A stretch of DNA of 64,000 nucleotides from Streptomyces sp. CB01249 (GCF_001905735.1 NZ_LISW01000001.1:926603-990602); one strand, 5' to 3'. Shown: positions 26,674-35,799, numbered from the stretch's first letter. The notes: generated by a model from the letters alone, not told the origin. Made by a program: numbers and translations.

Positions 26674-26706
26674 GTTCGCCGACTGTTCCGCCCGGCGTCA
26701 CTCCGT
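26674..26706 (+). promoter_or_regulatory. PHO-box-like direct repeats upstream of phospholipase C
   Basis: Two consecutive 11-base units, GTTCGCCGACT (26674-26684) and GTTCCGCCCGG (26685-26695), are followed by a weaker CGTCACTCCGT unit. This matches the spacing and the GTTC(A)CC core of Streptomyces PhoP binding units. It sits about 105 bases before the phospholipase start. Phosphate starvation genes, including secreted phospholipases, are known PhoP targets; direct binding here is inferred. Confidence 0.55.
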
Positions 26707-26799
26707 GCACACTGCAAGGGTCTTACGCGGAGACCGGCGGGTCTGGAACACTCCAGTCGCTCTTCACCCCACATCCCCCCACCGCGAAGGCTTTCCCCC

Positions 26800-28866
26800 A
26801 TGGCAGAAATCGACCGCCGCCGGCTCCTGAAGCTCGCCGGGGGCTCCGTCGCCCTCACCGCCCTGTCGAGCAGCATCGCCCGCGCCGCGTCCCTTCCCGC
26901 ACGGGGGCGTACGAGCACCATCGAGGACGTCGAGCACATCGTCGTGCTGATGCAGGAGAACCGTTCCTTCGACCACTACTTCGGGACGATGAAGGGCGTA
27001 CGCGGCTACGGCGACCCGCGCCCCGTCACGCTGCCCAGCGGCAAACCGGTGTGGCACCAGGCGGATGCGGCGGGCAAGGAGGTGCTGCCGTTCCGGCCGC
27101 CGGCCGACAAGCTCGGGATGCAGTTCCTCCAGGACCTGAACCACGACTGGGCGGGCGGCCACCGGGCGTTCAACAAGGGGGCCTACGACCAGTGGGTGCC
27201 CGCCAAGACGGCGACCACGATGGCCCACCTCACCCGGGACGACATCCCGTTCCACTACGCGCTCGCCGACGCGTTCACCGTCTGCGACGCCTACCACTGC
27301 TCGTTCATCGGCTCGACCGACCCCAACCGCTACTACCTGTGGAGCGGTTACACCGGCAACGACGGCGCCGGCGGCGGGCCCGAGCTGGGCAACGACGAGC
27401 GGGGATACGGCTGGACGACCTACCCGGAGCGGCTCGAAGAGGCCGGGGTGTCGTGGAAGGTGTACCAGGACATCGGCGACGGGCTCGACGCCGCCGGGTC
27501 CTGGGGCTGGATCGGTGACGCCTACCGGGGCACGTACGGCGACAACTCGCTTCTGTACTTCAACAGTTATCGCGGTACCGAGCCGGGCGACGCCCTCTAC
27601 GACAAGGCCCGCACCGGCAGCGACCTGAAGAACGGGGGCGGTCTGCTGGACGACCTCAAGGCCGACATCAAGGCCGGGACGCTGCCCTCGGTGTCCTGGA
27701 TCGTGGCGCCCGAGGCGTACAGCGAGCACCCCAACTGGCCCGCGAACTACGGCGCCTGGTACATCGCGCAGGTGCTGGACGCGCTCACCGCGGACCCGGA
27801 GGTCTGGGGACGCACCGCCCTGTTCATCACGTACGACGAGAACGACGGGTTCTTCGACCACGTCGTGCCGCCGTACGTCCCGTCCGGGCCCGCGCAGGGG
27901 CTGTCCACCGTGGACACCGCCGCCGACTACTTCCCGGGCGACCTGCGGTACGCGGCGGGCCCCTACGGGCTCGGCCAGCGGGTGCCGATGACCGTGGTGT
28001 CGCCGTGGAGCACCGGCGGCTACGCCTGCTCGGAGGTCTTCGACCACACCTCCGTCATCCGGTTCATGGAGCGGCGCTTCGGGGTGCACGAGCCGAACAT
28101 CTCGCCCTGGCGGCGGGCCGTCTGCGGCGACCTCACCTCCGCCTTCGACTTCGGGCGCACGGACCCCGCCGCGCCCGAACTGCCGTCCACCGCCGCCTAC
28201 GAGCCCCCGGACGGCGACCGGCACCCCGACTACAGGCCCGTGCCGCCCGCCACCGGAGCGGTGCCGCGGCAGGAGCCCGGCTCGCGCCCCACCCGCCCGC
28301 TGCCCTACGCGCCGCTGGTGGACGGCACCGCCGACCCGGCCGCCGGCACCTTCCGGCTCACCTTCGGCGGGGGGCCGGCGGCCGGTGCGCAGTTCCTCGT
28401 GACGTCCGGCAACCGCACGGACGGGCCCTGGACCTACACCACGCACGCGGGCGCCTCGGTCGGGGACACCTGGAACACCGCGTACTCCCAGGGCGTCACC
28501 GACCTCACCGTCCACGGCCCGAACGGCTTCCTGCGCTCCTTCCGCAACCCCGGCAAGGCCGCAGGACCTGAGGTGACGGCCCGTCATGACACCGCGACGG
28601 GCAACCTCGAACTCGCCCTCAGCCACTCCGGCACCGGAACCGTGCGGCTGACCCTGCGCAGTGCCGCCGCCTACGGGGGAGAGGTGCGGACCGTCTCCGT
28701 ACGTCCGGGGGAGACCGTCAGGCAGACGCTCGACCTGCGCCGCAGCAAGCGCTGGTACGACGTCACCGTCACGAGCGACGCGGACGCCACCTTCCTGCGG
28801 CGCTTCGCCGGGCACGTCGAGACGGGCGCGCCCGGGGTGAGCGATCCGGGGCTGCGGACCGGCTGA
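26800..28866 (+). CDS. Tat-exported phosphocholine-specific phospholipase C
   Basis: 688 aa, ATG with GAAGG upstream. The signal is twin-arginine (EIDRRRLLKLAGGS), cleaved near ARAAS. The phosphoesterase domain (about 40-440) begins with VLMQENRSFDHYFGTMKGVRGYGDP. It also has DAFTVCDAYHCSFIGSTDPNRYY, the LFITYDENDGFFDHVVPP metal-site region, and a segment ending FIRFMERRFGV-like (VIRFMERRF). Two C-terminal DUF756 beta domains (about 510-685) complete the usual bacterial PLC layout. These enzymes hydrolyse phosphatidylcholine or sphingomyelin outside the cell and release phosphocholine. The promoter carries PHO-box-like repeats, which suggests induction at low phosphate. The gene appears monocistronic. 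Confidence 0.92.
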   Translation: MAEIDRRRLLKLAGGSVALTALSSSIARAASLPARGRTSTIEDVEHIVVLMQENRSFDHYFGTMKGVRGYGDPRPVTLPSGKPVWHQADAAGKEVLPFRPPADKLGMQFLQDLNHDWAGGHRAFNKGAYDQWVPAKTATTMAHLTRDDIPFHYALADAFTVCDAYHCSFIGSTDPNRYYLWSGYTGNDGAGGGPELGNDERGYGWTTYPERLEEAGVSWKVYQDIGDGLDAAGSWGWIGDAYRGTYGDNSLLYFNSYRGTEPGDALYDKARTGSDLKNGGGLLDDLKADIKAGTLPSVSWIVAPEAYSEHPNWPANYGAWYIAQVLDALTADPEVWGRTALFITYDENDGFFDHVVPPYVPSGPAQGLSTVDTAADYFPGDLRYAAGPYGLGQRVPMTVVSPWSTGGYACSEVFDHTSVIRFMERRFGVHEPNISPWRRAVCGDLTSAFDFGRTDPAAPELPSTAAYEPPDGDRHPDYRPVPPATGAVPRQEPGSRPTRPLPYAPLVDGTADPAAGTFRLTFGGGPAAGAQFLVTSGNRTDGPWTYTTHAGASVGDTWNTAYSQGVTDLTVHGPNGFLRSFRNPGKAAGPEVTARHDTATGNLELALSHSGTGTVRLTLRSAAAYGGEVRTVSVRPGETVRQTLDLRRSKRWYDVTVTSDADATFLRRFAGHVETGAPGVSDPGLRTG

Positions 28867-29014
28867 GACCCCACGCGGACCGGCCGGGATGACCACCCTA
28901 GGTTCACGATTGATCGCGAATGACCGTCCTGGCGCACACAAAATCCTTATAGTGAGCGAGTGTTGACCGCGTGATCTTGACGCGTGCCGTCGTTCGCCAC
29001 AGGAGTCAGGAATC

Positions 29015-30310
29015 ATGACGCGCCCCTCCCCGGCCGAGTCCGCGCCGGTGTCCCCGGACGCCCCCTCCGGCTGCCCGGCCCACGCCGGAGCCGTGCCGCT
29101 CTGGGGACCCGGCTTCCAGGCCGAGCCCCAGAGCGTCTACCGCGCGATGCGCCGCGAGCACGGCCCCGTCGTCCCCGTCGAACTGCTCGGCGGCTTTCCG
29201 GCCTGGCTGGTCATCGGCTACCGGGAGCTCCACCGGGTCACCAGCGACGGCGAGTTGTTCCCGCGCGACGTCGGCCTGTGGAACCAGTGGCCGAACGTCC
29301 CCGACGACTGGCCGCTGCTGCCGATGGTCGGGCGGCCCCTGCCGTCCATCTACTTCAGCGCGGGCAAGGAGCACCTGCGGCACGCCCGCATGGTCACCCC
29401 CGCCCTCGAAGGCGCCGACCCCTTCCGCATCCGGCAGCACTGCGAGCAGCTGGCCGACCGGCTGATCGACGCGGTGTGTTCCCGGGGCACCGCCGACCTC
29501 GTCGCCGAGTTCTGCGAACCGCTGCCCGTGCTCGTCCTCGCGCGACTCGTCGGATTTCCCGACGAGGAGGGCGCCGACATCGCGCGCGTGCTGAAGGACC
29601 TCGCGGACGGCGGACCGGAGGCACAGAGCGCCCACCTGCGGTTCGGCGAGCACATGGCCCGGCTGCTCGCCGCGAAGCGGGCCGAGCCGGGGGACGACGT
29701 GACCTCCCGCATGCTCGACTTCCCTGAGGAGTTCACCGACGAGGAGTACACGCTCGACCTGATGGCCATCACGGCCGCCGGGCACCTGCCGACCGCCGAC
29801 TGGATCAGCAACTCGGTCCGGCTGATGCTCACCGAGGACGAGTTCGCCGACTCCATGGCCGGCGGCCGGCGCAGCATCGGCGAGGCCATGAACGAGGTGC
29901 TGTGGGAGGACACCCCCACCCAGATCCTGGCCGGCCGCTGGGCCGCCCGCGACACCCAGCTCGGCGGGCAGCGCATCAAGGCCGGGGACATGCTGCTCCT
30001 CGGGCTCGGCGCCGCCAACACCGACCCGCTGATCCGCCAGGGCGTCTCCGGCGGACCGGGCCCCGCCCAGGGCGGCAACGGCGCGCACCTCGCCTTCAGC
30101 CACGGCGAGTACCGGTGCCCGTTCCCCGCCCAGGAGATCGCCGAGATCATCGCCAGGACCGGCATCGAGGTCCTGCTCGACCGGCTGCCCGACCTCCGGC
30201 TCGACGTCGCCGTCGAGGACCTGGTCCGGCGCCCCTCGCCCTTCCTGCGCGGCAACACCACGCTCCCCGTCCGGTTCACCCCCGTACGCACGACAGGAGA
30301 ATTCTCGTGA
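29015..30310 (+). CDS. Cytochrome P450, CYP157-like, lacking the ExxR arginine
   Basis: 431 aa, ATG with AGGA upstream. The heme-binding loop FSHGEYRCPFP carries Cys368. The I-helix segment AITAAGHLPTADW lacks the usual acid-Thr pair. The K-helix reads EVLW at 294-297, so the Arg of the otherwise nearly invariant ExxR is Trp. The CYP157 family of Streptomyces is known to lack ExxR, often as ExxW, and usually sits next to a CYP154 gene, as here: the stop overlaps the next start as GTGA. N-terminal features such as PAWLVIGYRELHRVTSD and PDDWPLLPMVGR also fit CYP157. The physiological substrate is unknown. No conservon cvnA-D genes are adjacent. Confidence 0.88.
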   Translation: MTRPSPAESAPVSPDAPSGCPAHAGAVPLWGPGFQAEPQSVYRAMRREHGPVVPVELLGGFPAWLVIGYRELHRVTSDGELFPRDVGLWNQWPNVPDDWPLLPMVGRPLPSIYFSAGKEHLRHARMVTPALEGADPFRIRQHCEQLADRLIDAVCSRGTADLVAEFCEPLPVLVLARLVGFPDEEGADIARVLKDLADGGPEAQSAHLRFGEHMARLLAAKRAEPGDDVTSRMLDFPEEFTDEEYTLDLMAITAAGHLPTADWISNSVRLMLTEDEFADSMAGGRRSIGEAMNEVLWEDTPTQILAGRWAARDTQLGGQRIKAGDMLLLGLGAANTDPLIRQGVSGGPGPAQGGNGAHLAFSHGEYRCPFPAQEIAEIIARTGIEVLLDRLPDLRLDVAVEDLVRRPSPFLRGNTTLPVRFTPVRTTGEFS

Positions 30311-31560
30311 CCTGCCCCCATGCCGCCCGGGCCGCGGCCGACCCGGGTGCCACCGTCGTCATCGACCCCATGGTCCAGGACCTCGACGGTGAGACCGCGC
30401 GGCTGCGCGAGGCCGGGCCGCTGGCCCGGATCGAGCTCCTCGGCGTGCCCGCGTGGACCCTCACCCGGCACGCGGACGCCCGGCGCCTCCTGGTCGACCC
30501 GCGCCTGGTCAAGGACATCGACGCGTGGGGGCTCTGGCAGAGCGGCGAGGTGACGCACGCCTGGCCGCTCATCGGCATGATCGACGCCGGACGGTCCATG
30601 TTCACCGTCGACGGCGCGGAGCACCGCAGGCTGCGCACCAAGACCTCCCAGGCGCTCACGCCCCGCCGCCTGGAGGCGATACGCCCCGACATCGAGAAGT
30701 TCACCGCCGAGCTGCTGGACGCGCTGGAGGAGGGCGGCCGGGACGGGGCCGTCGTGGACCTCAAGTCGGTGTTCGCCCAGCCGCTGCCCATGCGGGTCGT
30801 CGGCATGCTGATGGGGGTCGACCCGGCCGAGAACGCCATGCTGACCCGGCAGTACAAGAAGTTCTTCTCCATGCTGACCCCGCAGGACGAACGGCTCGCG
30901 CTCCTCGCCGACCTGGACGTCTTCTACGCCGGACTCGTACGCGAGAAGACCGCGCACCCCACCGACGACCTGACCTCCGCGCTGATCCTGGCCGAGGAGG
31001 GCGGCGAGCCGCTGACCGAGGAGGAGGTCGTCGGCAACCTCAAGGCCATGGTCGCCGCCGGGCACGAGACCACGATCGGGCTCATCCTCAACGCCGTCCG
31101 CGCCCTGCTCGCCCACCCCGACCAGCTGCGGATGGTCCTCGACGGCACGGTCTCCTGGGACACCGTGATCGAGGAGACCCTGCGCTGGGACACCCCGACC
31201 ACCCATCTGCTGATGCGGTTCGCCACCGAGGACATCCAGGTCGGCGACTCCGTCATCGCCAAGGGCGAGGGTGTGGTGATCTCGTACCGGGTGATCGGCC
31301 GCGACCCCGAGCAGCACGGCCCGGACGCCGACGCCTTCGACATCACGCGCTCCACCCCGATCCGGCACATGACCTTCGGGCACGGCCCGCACATCTGCCC
31401 CGGCGCGGCGCTCTCCCGGGTCGAGGCGGGGATCGCCCTGCCGGCGCTCTTCGCGCGCTTCCCGGAGCTGCGGCTCGCGATCCCCGACGCCGAGCTGCGC
31501 AACCTCCCGGTGATGACGCAGAACGACATGGAGTCCTTCCCGGTGCTGCTCGGCGGCTGA
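30307..31560 (+). CDS. Cytochrome P450, CYP154-like
   Basis: 417 aa from GTG in the overlap with the CYP157-like gene. All canonical P450 motifs are present: the I-helix AAGHETT, the K-helix ETLRW (ExxR intact), and the heme loop FGHGPHICPGAAL. The start at MTCPHAARAAADPGATVVIDPMVQDLDGE and the internal DARRLLVDPRLVKDIDAWGLW are typical of CYP154. CYP154 enzymes hydroxylate steroids, macrolides or other small molecules in vitro, but natural substrates are largely unknown. Translation is coupled with the upstream P450, so the two probably work in the same process. No ferredoxin or reductase gene is adjacent; electrons must come from elsewhere. Confidence 0.92.
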   Translation: MTCPHAARAAADPGATVVIDPMVQDLDGETARLREAGPLARIELLGVPAWTLTRHADARRLLVDPRLVKDIDAWGLWQSGEVTHAWPLIGMIDAGRSMFTVDGAEHRRLRTKTSQALTPRRLEAIRPDIEKFTAELLDALEEGGRDGAVVDLKSVFAQPLPMRVVGMLMGVDPAENAMLTRQYKKFFSMLTPQDERLALLADLDVFYAGLVREKTAHPTDDLTSALILAEEGGEPLTEEEVVGNLKAMVAAGHETTIGLILNAVRALLAHPDQLRMVLDGTVSWDTVIEETLRWDTPTTHLLMRFATEDIQVGDSVIAKGEGVVISYRVIGRDPEQHGPDADAFDITRSTPIRHMTFGHGPHICPGAALSRVEAGIALPALFARFPELRLAIPDAELRNLPVMTQNDMESFPVLLGG

Positions 31561-31623
31561 GCCGGTGTGACGGGGAGGCGGCCGACGGGCATATCGTGGC
31601 GGTAGCCGGAAGCCTCCCCGTGT

Positions 31624-31639
31624 GTCGAAGCGCTTCGAC
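31624..31639. promoter_or_regulatory. LacI-type operator, 16-bp perfect palindrome
   Basis: GTCGAAGCGCTTCGAC is a perfect palindrome with the central CG typical of LacI/GalR operators. It lies about 110 bases upstream of the LacI-family gene. The inner 14 bases recur at 41724 and 41895. It probably serves autoregulation by the gene at 31751. Confidence 0.8.
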
Positions 31640-31713
31640 AGTGGTCTGGACATGCTGTCATGGCAGGGCTAGGCTCGCGCTGTCTCTCCACGTCACGGCT
31701 GGAGAGAGCGGAG

Positions 31714-31727
31714 TCGAAGCGCTTCGC
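31714..31727. promoter_or_regulatory. Second LacI-type operator, one mismatch
   Basis: TCGAAGCGCTTCGC, identical to the 31624 palindrome except for the last base, ends 23 bases before the GTG of the LacI gene. It could block transcription or cooperate with the first operator about 90 bases upstream through looping. Confidence 0.7.
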
Positions 31728-31750
31728 CAATCCGACCGTGAGGGAGAGCC

Positions 31751-32758
31751 GTGGTCACCCTGGCCGAGGTCGCGCAGCACGCCGGAGTCTCCGCGAGCAC
31801 GGTGAGCTACGTCCTCAGCGGGAAGCGGTCCATCTCCGTCGCCACCCGCGAGCGCGTCGAGCAGAGCATCCAGCAGCTCGGCTACCACCCCAACGCCGGG
31901 GCCCGGGCGCTCGCCAGCAGCCGGTCGAACATCATCGCGCTGATGGTGCCGCTGCGCACCGACATGTACGTGCCCGTGATGATGGAGATCGCCATCGCGG
32001 TCGCCACCACCGCCCGCACCCACGGCTACGACGTCCTCCTCCTCACCGGCGAGGAGGGGCCCGCGGCGGTGCGGCGGATCGCCGGCAGCTCGCTGGCCGA
32101 CGCGATGATCCTGATGGACGTCGAACTCCACGACGAGCGCCTTCCGTTGCTGCGCGAGACCGACCGGGCCGCCGTACTCATCGGGCTGCCCGCCGACACC
32201 ACCGGACTGACCTGCGTGGACCTCGACTTCGAGGCCACCGGCGCGCTCTGCGTCGAGCACCTGGCCGGCCTCGGCCACCGCGAGATCGCCGTCATCGGCG
32301 AGGCCGCCGCGGTCTACGAGCGCCACACCGGCTTCGCCGAGCGGACCGTCGACGGCGTACGCGCCAAGGCGCAGGAGGCCGGGGTGCGCGTCCTGCACCG
32401 CCCTTGCGAGGGCGGATACGCGGCGATGGCCCAGACCCTGTCCCGGATATTCGACGAGCGCCCCGGCACCACCGGCTTCATCGTGCAGAACGAGGCTGCG
32501 GTGGAGCCGCTGCTCAACCTGCTCCGCCAGCAGGGCAAGGCCGTCCCCGAGGACGTGTCGGTGGTGGCGATCTGCCCCGAACAGGTGGCCACCCAGGCAT
32601 CGGTGCGGCTGACCTCCGTGGCCATACCGGCGCAGGAGATGGGCCGCCGCTCCGTCGAGCACGTCGTCGCCAAGCTGTCCGGCCGGGGCACCGACGAAGT
32701 CGAGCTGCTGGCACCCGAACTGACGGTACGTGAGAGCACCGGGCCCGCTCCTCGCTGA
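31751..32758 (+). CDS. LacI-family transcriptional regulator of the xyloglucan locus
   Basis: 335 aa; GTG start with GGGAGAG upstream. The N-terminal LacI helix-turn-helix is textbook: VTLAEVAQHAGVSASTVSYVLSGKR, then the hinge helix HPNAGARALASSRSN. The periplasmic-binding-protein-like effector domain follows (residues 60-330; IIALMVPLRTDMYVPVMMEIA, GFIVQNEAAVEPLLNLLRQQG). Two near-identical palindromes lie in its own promoter and two more in the divergent GH3/transporter promoter 10 kb away. I therefore infer that it represses the whole sugar locus until an oligosaccharide or monosaccharide binds. It is convergent with the operon, with a strong terminator in between. Confidence 0.93.
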   Translation: MVTLAEVAQHAGVSASTVSYVLSGKRSISVATRERVEQSIQQLGYHPNAGARALASSRSNIIALMVPLRTDMYVPVMMEIAIAVATTARTHGYDVLLLTGEEGPAAVRRIAGSSLADAMILMDVELHDERLPLLRETDRAAVLIGLPADTTGLTCVDLDFEATGALCVEHLAGLGHREIAVIGEAAAVYERHTGFAERTVDGVRAKAQEAGVRVLHRPCEGGYAAMAQTLSRIFDERPGTTGFIVQNEAAVEPLLNLLRQQGKAVPEDVSVVAICPEQVATQASVRLTSVAIPAQEMGRRSVEHVVAKLSGRGTDEVELLAPELTVRESTGPAPR

Positions 32759-32764
32759 CCGTGT

Positions 32765-32792
32765 GAGCCGGCCCCCGCGCGGGGGCCGGCTC
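32765..32792. terminator. Bidirectional terminator between LacI and GH12 genes
   Basis: A perfect 28-base palindrome, GAGCCGGCCCCCGC followed by its exact complement, lies between two converging stop codons (32758 and 32807). The sequence folds from either strand, so it can end both transcripts. Confidence 0.85.
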
Positions 32793-32806
32793 CTCAGGTG
32801 TGCCGG

Positions 32807-33514
32807 TCAGCTCGCGGAGACGCCGAATCCGTTCGTACGGAAGTCGAGCCCGCCGGCCGACGAGGTGATCTCGTAGCCGAACTGGACGTCACCGATGGTC
32901 TCGTTGCCCCACCAGCCCTTGGTGTCCTTGATCCACTTCAGGATCGGCAGGATGTCCACCGTGCCCGAGGTGGAGTCCGAGGTCCGCAGGAACGAGAAGA
33001 CCTGGTTGGAACCGTTGTCGCCCTTGTACACGGTCCAGGTGTGCCCGCCCAGCGTCAGGTTTCCCTGCGAGGTGCCCAACGGGCCCACGGAGCCGTTGTA
33101 GTTGACCCAGAGCATGACCTCGTAGTCGTAGTCGCTGTCCCAGATGTCGTACGAGGTGTTGTACGCGCCGGACGACGGGACGGTGACGTTGTACGTGCTC
33201 GTGAGCGACGACAGCGAGCCGATCGGCTTGTTCACCACCTTCTTGGCGTTCGGGTACGACTTGATGCCGCCGGTGTTCGGGTGGTCGGCCCAGACGCCCC
33301 AGTCCGAGGAGGAGTTGGCCCAGATGGACTGGGTGCCCGCGCCGGAGCCCCAGATGTTGTTGTAGAGGGTGTAGTTGTCGGAGGTGGTGTACGTGCCCCA
33401 CTGGTCCGAGGAGGACCAGACGGCCGCCTGGGCCGGGGCGGAGGCGAAGCCGACGAGGGCCGCCAGGGCCACCGCCGGGGTCAGGGCGAGCCTGCTGAGG
33501 GTGCGTCGTGCCAT
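32807..33514 (-). CDS. Secreted GH12 endoglucanase/xyloglucanase
   Basis: 235 aa from ATG at 33514, which has GGAAGGA upstream; ATG at 33529 adds five residues without a site. The signal peptide ends near APAQA. GH12 features are clear: WGTYTTSDNYTLYNNIWG at the N terminus, the nucleophile Glu in YEVMLWVNYNG, and the acid/base Glu in VQFGYEITSS. GH12 enzymes cut internal beta-1,4-glucan bonds, and many act on xyloglucan. It is the last gene of a six-gene minus-strand operon, 32 bases after the GH95 gene, and the only secreted glycosidase of the locus. I infer that it makes xyloglucan oligosaccharides outside the cell for uptake. No carbohydrate-binding module is attached. Confidence 0.88.
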   Translation of the reverse strand: MARRTLSRLALTPAVALAALVGFASAPAQAAVWSSSDQWGTYTTSDNYTLYNNIWGSGAGTQSIWANSSSDWGVWADHPNTGGIKSYPNAKKVVNKPIGSLSSLTSTYNVTVPSSGAYNTSYDIWDSDYDYEVMLWVNYNGSVGPLGTSQGNLTLGGHTWTVYKGDNGSNQVFSFLRTSDSTSGTVDILPILKWIKDTKGWWGNETIGDVQFGYEITSSAGGLDFRTNGFGVSAS

Positions 33515-33546
33515 GGGTCGTCCTTCCATGGTGGGTGGGGGGAGTG

Positions 33547-35799
33547 CTACCGCGGCCGGAGTTCCAGGACGCGGTCCACGCCGGCCGTCAGCTCCAGGGG
33601 AGCCGAGGGGGAGCCGGCGGAGGCTTCGGTGAGGTTGTGGGCTCCGAGGGTGTGCGCCTCGCCCGTGCGGACGTCGACGCGGGCGTCCCGTTCCGGACGC
33701 AGCACCGCCGTCGCGGTGCCGTCCACCGACCAGCGCAGGTCCACGGAAGCGCCGAACCGCGTCCGCACACCGCGCAGTTCACCGCCCGGACAGCCCGCGA
33801 GCGGTGCGGGCAGCAGGACCAGGCGGCGCGGCGTCGACTGCACCAGCGACTCGATCACGGCTGCGGGCAGCGCGTGCGCCGCGTCCGCGTTGTACACATT
33901 GCGGGCCGGGTAGTGGGCGCTCATCAGCGAGTCGTGGAAGAAGTCGCCCGCGAGGACCGAGCGGACCGCCGCCGAGGCCCGGCCCCCGTCCCGCAGCCGG
34001 GTCGCGATCAGCGCGTGGTGCAGATGGCCGTGGGCCGAGTCGTTCTCCGCGCCCCGCAGTTCGAGCGCCCGGTGCGCGGCGGTGGCCAGCCCCGGCATGT
34101 CGTACGGGTTGACCGCGTCCAGCGGCCACACCGGGTACAGGTGGCTGAGGTGGCGGTGGTCGTACGTCTCCGCCAGGCCCGGCCACGCCCACTCGGCGAG
34201 CGCGCCGTCCTCGTTGACCCGGTAGTCGGCGAGCCGGTCCGCCAGCGCACGGCGGCGTTGGGCGACCAGGGCGTCCGGGCAGCGGTCGGCCGAGGCGGTG
34301 AGCGCGTGGCGGGCCGCCGCCAGGTCCATCGTCGCGTCGACCGTGCCCCAGCTCGCGTTGGCCGGACGGTTCTCCGGCGAGTACGAGGGCACGACGGCCA
34401 CCCGCCCGTCCGGGCCGGTCCGGGTCAGGAAGTCCTCGTAGAACAGGGCCGTTTCGTGCAGGGCGGCGGTCAGCCGGGGGTCCTCGGCCCCCACCGTCTC
34501 CGCGTGCTCGATCAGCGGCTCCAGGAGCCAGTCCGCGCCCGCCGTCCACAGGTGCAGCGGGTAGGCGCGCTGGTAGTGCCGGGTGTGCCCGGACTCGCCG
34601 TCCGTGTGCGACGGGGCCACGATGCCGCGCGCCCCGAAGATGGCCCGCGCGTTGTCCCGCCAGTCCGCCAGCTGCCCGTACACCAGCGCCGCATGGGCCT
34701 CGGACACCTCCGGCAGCGCCGCCGCCGCGGCCGAGGCGATCTGGAGGTTCAGGTTGGCGTTCGTCGTGAACGCCCCCGACCAGGCGGTGTCCCAGTCGCC
34801 CGTCCAGAGCCCGGTCAGCCGGGGCGGCAGGGCCCCCGACGCGGACAGCAGGTGGTAGCGGCCCGCCGCGCACAGCCGTTCCAGCAGCGCCGGACTGTCC
34901 GGCCGGCGGACCAACTCCGATCCGGGCAGCGCCCGTTCGGCCGGGTCCGCGTCCAGGGTGAGCGCCGCCCGTTCGAAGGCGGGCCGGTGCAGCGCCGCAT
35001 GCCGGGTCAGCAGCGCGTCATACCCGTCACCCGGCAGCGCGGCGCACTCCGCCGCCAGGTCCAGGTGCCCGGTGTGCCGTCGCACCCGGGTCAGCAGCAA
35101 CAGGCTCCTCGCGCCCTCGACCCGGACCCCCTCGCCCGCCACCGAGACCCGCCCGCCCTCCGCGCGGAGCACCGTCGCGCCGGTGTACGCGAGCTCGCTG
35201 TCCGGGTAGCCCGCGCGCAGCGTCAGCCGGGCCCCGTCCGGGGTGAGCACGGTGCTCCGGCCGATCGCCAGCTGTGCCGGGGCGCCCGGCAGGGCGTGGT
35301 CGAGCGTCACGTCCACGGCGAGCCCCGGGCCGGTGACGTGCTGGACGATCACGTCGTCGGCGCGCGAGACGAAGACCCGGCTGCGCCAGGACTCGCAGGC
35401 GGCGGTGATCTCACCGGTGGCGAAGTCGACCGCCCGTCGGTAGGCAGCGGCCGGGTCGGCGGCGTTCCCGGGCACCGGCCGGACGCGGGTCTGGAAGGCC
35501 GGGTGGAAGGGCTGCACCCACACCAGCGGACGGCCCGCGCCGAAGTGCTCCGCCGCCCCGGTGTCCCCGGCGAGCAGCGCGCTCTGCACCCGGCCCAGCC
35601 GGTCCGCCAGCTCCGGCGGCCGGACCCGCTGACTGCCGTTGGGCCGGACCAGGGTGTGGTGGTTGACGATCACGCGGTCGTCGGCCGGGTCGCCGTACAC
35701 CATGGCGCCGTGCCGGCCGTTGCCACCGAGGAAGGCGTCCTCCCAGCGGGCGGCGGGGCGCGGCTCCCAGGTGGAGTCGATGTCCGTACGTCCGGTCAC
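33547..35799 (-). CDS. GH95-family glycosidase (alpha-L-fucosidase or alpha-L-galactosidase)
   Basis: 750 aa from GTG at 35799 in a GTGA overlap with the GH42 gene. The N-terminal beta domain starts with ARWEDAFLGGNGRHGAMVYGD. The central (alpha/alpha)6 barrel carries GLWTGDWDTAWSGAFTTNANLNLQ, PSYSPENRP, SWGTVDATMDLAAARHAL and HRHLSHLYPVWPLD, all typical of GH95. The family removes alpha-1,2-L-fucose (or L-galactose) from galactose caps. There is no signal peptide, so it acts on imported oligosaccharides. Its coupling to a beta-galactosidase fits removal of the fucosyl-galactosyl side chain of xyloglucan in sequence. Fucosidase versus galactosidase cannot be decided from sequence by eye. Confidence 0.87.
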   Translation of the reverse strand: MTGRTDIDSTWEPRPAARWEDAFLGGNGRHGAMVYGDPADDRVIVNHHTLVRPNGSQRVRPPELADRLGRVQSALLAGDTGAAEHFGAGRPLVWVQPFHPAFQTRVRPVPGNAADPAAAYRRAVDFATGEITAACESWRSRVFVSRADDVIVQHVTGPGLAVDVTLDHALPGAPAQLAIGRSTVLTPDGARLTLRAGYPDSELAYTGATVLRAEGGRVSVAGEGVRVEGARSLLLLTRVRRHTGHLDLAAECAALPGDGYDALLTRHAALHRPAFERAALTLDADPAERALPGSELVRRPDSPALLERLCAAGRYHLLSASGALPPRLTGLWTGDWDTAWSGAFTTNANLNLQIASAAAAALPEVSEAHAALVYGQLADWRDNARAIFGARGIVAPSHTDGESGHTRHYQRAYPLHLWTAGADWLLEPLIEHAETVGAEDPRLTAALHETALFYEDFLTRTGPDGRVAVVPSYSPENRPANASWGTVDATMDLAAARHALTASADRCPDALVAQRRRALADRLADYRVNEDGALAEWAWPGLAETYDHRHLSHLYPVWPLDAVNPYDMPGLATAAHRALELRGAENDSAHGHLHHALIATRLRDGGRASAAVRSVLAGDFFHDSLMSAHYPARNVYNADAAHALPAAVIESLVQSTPRRLVLLPAPLAGCPGGELRGVRTRFGASVDLRWSVDGTATAVLRPERDARVDVRTGEAHTLGAHNLTEASAGSPSAPLELTAGVDRVLELRPR

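Noticed and set aside
28867..29014. TTGACC/TTGACG direct repeat before the P450 genes as an operator
   Set aside because: Only two loosely related copies are present, with no symmetry or conserved spacing; too weak to call.
29015..31560. P450 pair as members of a full conservon
   Set aside because: The genes on both sides are a phospholipase C and a LacI regulator; no CvnA-D homologue is adjacent.
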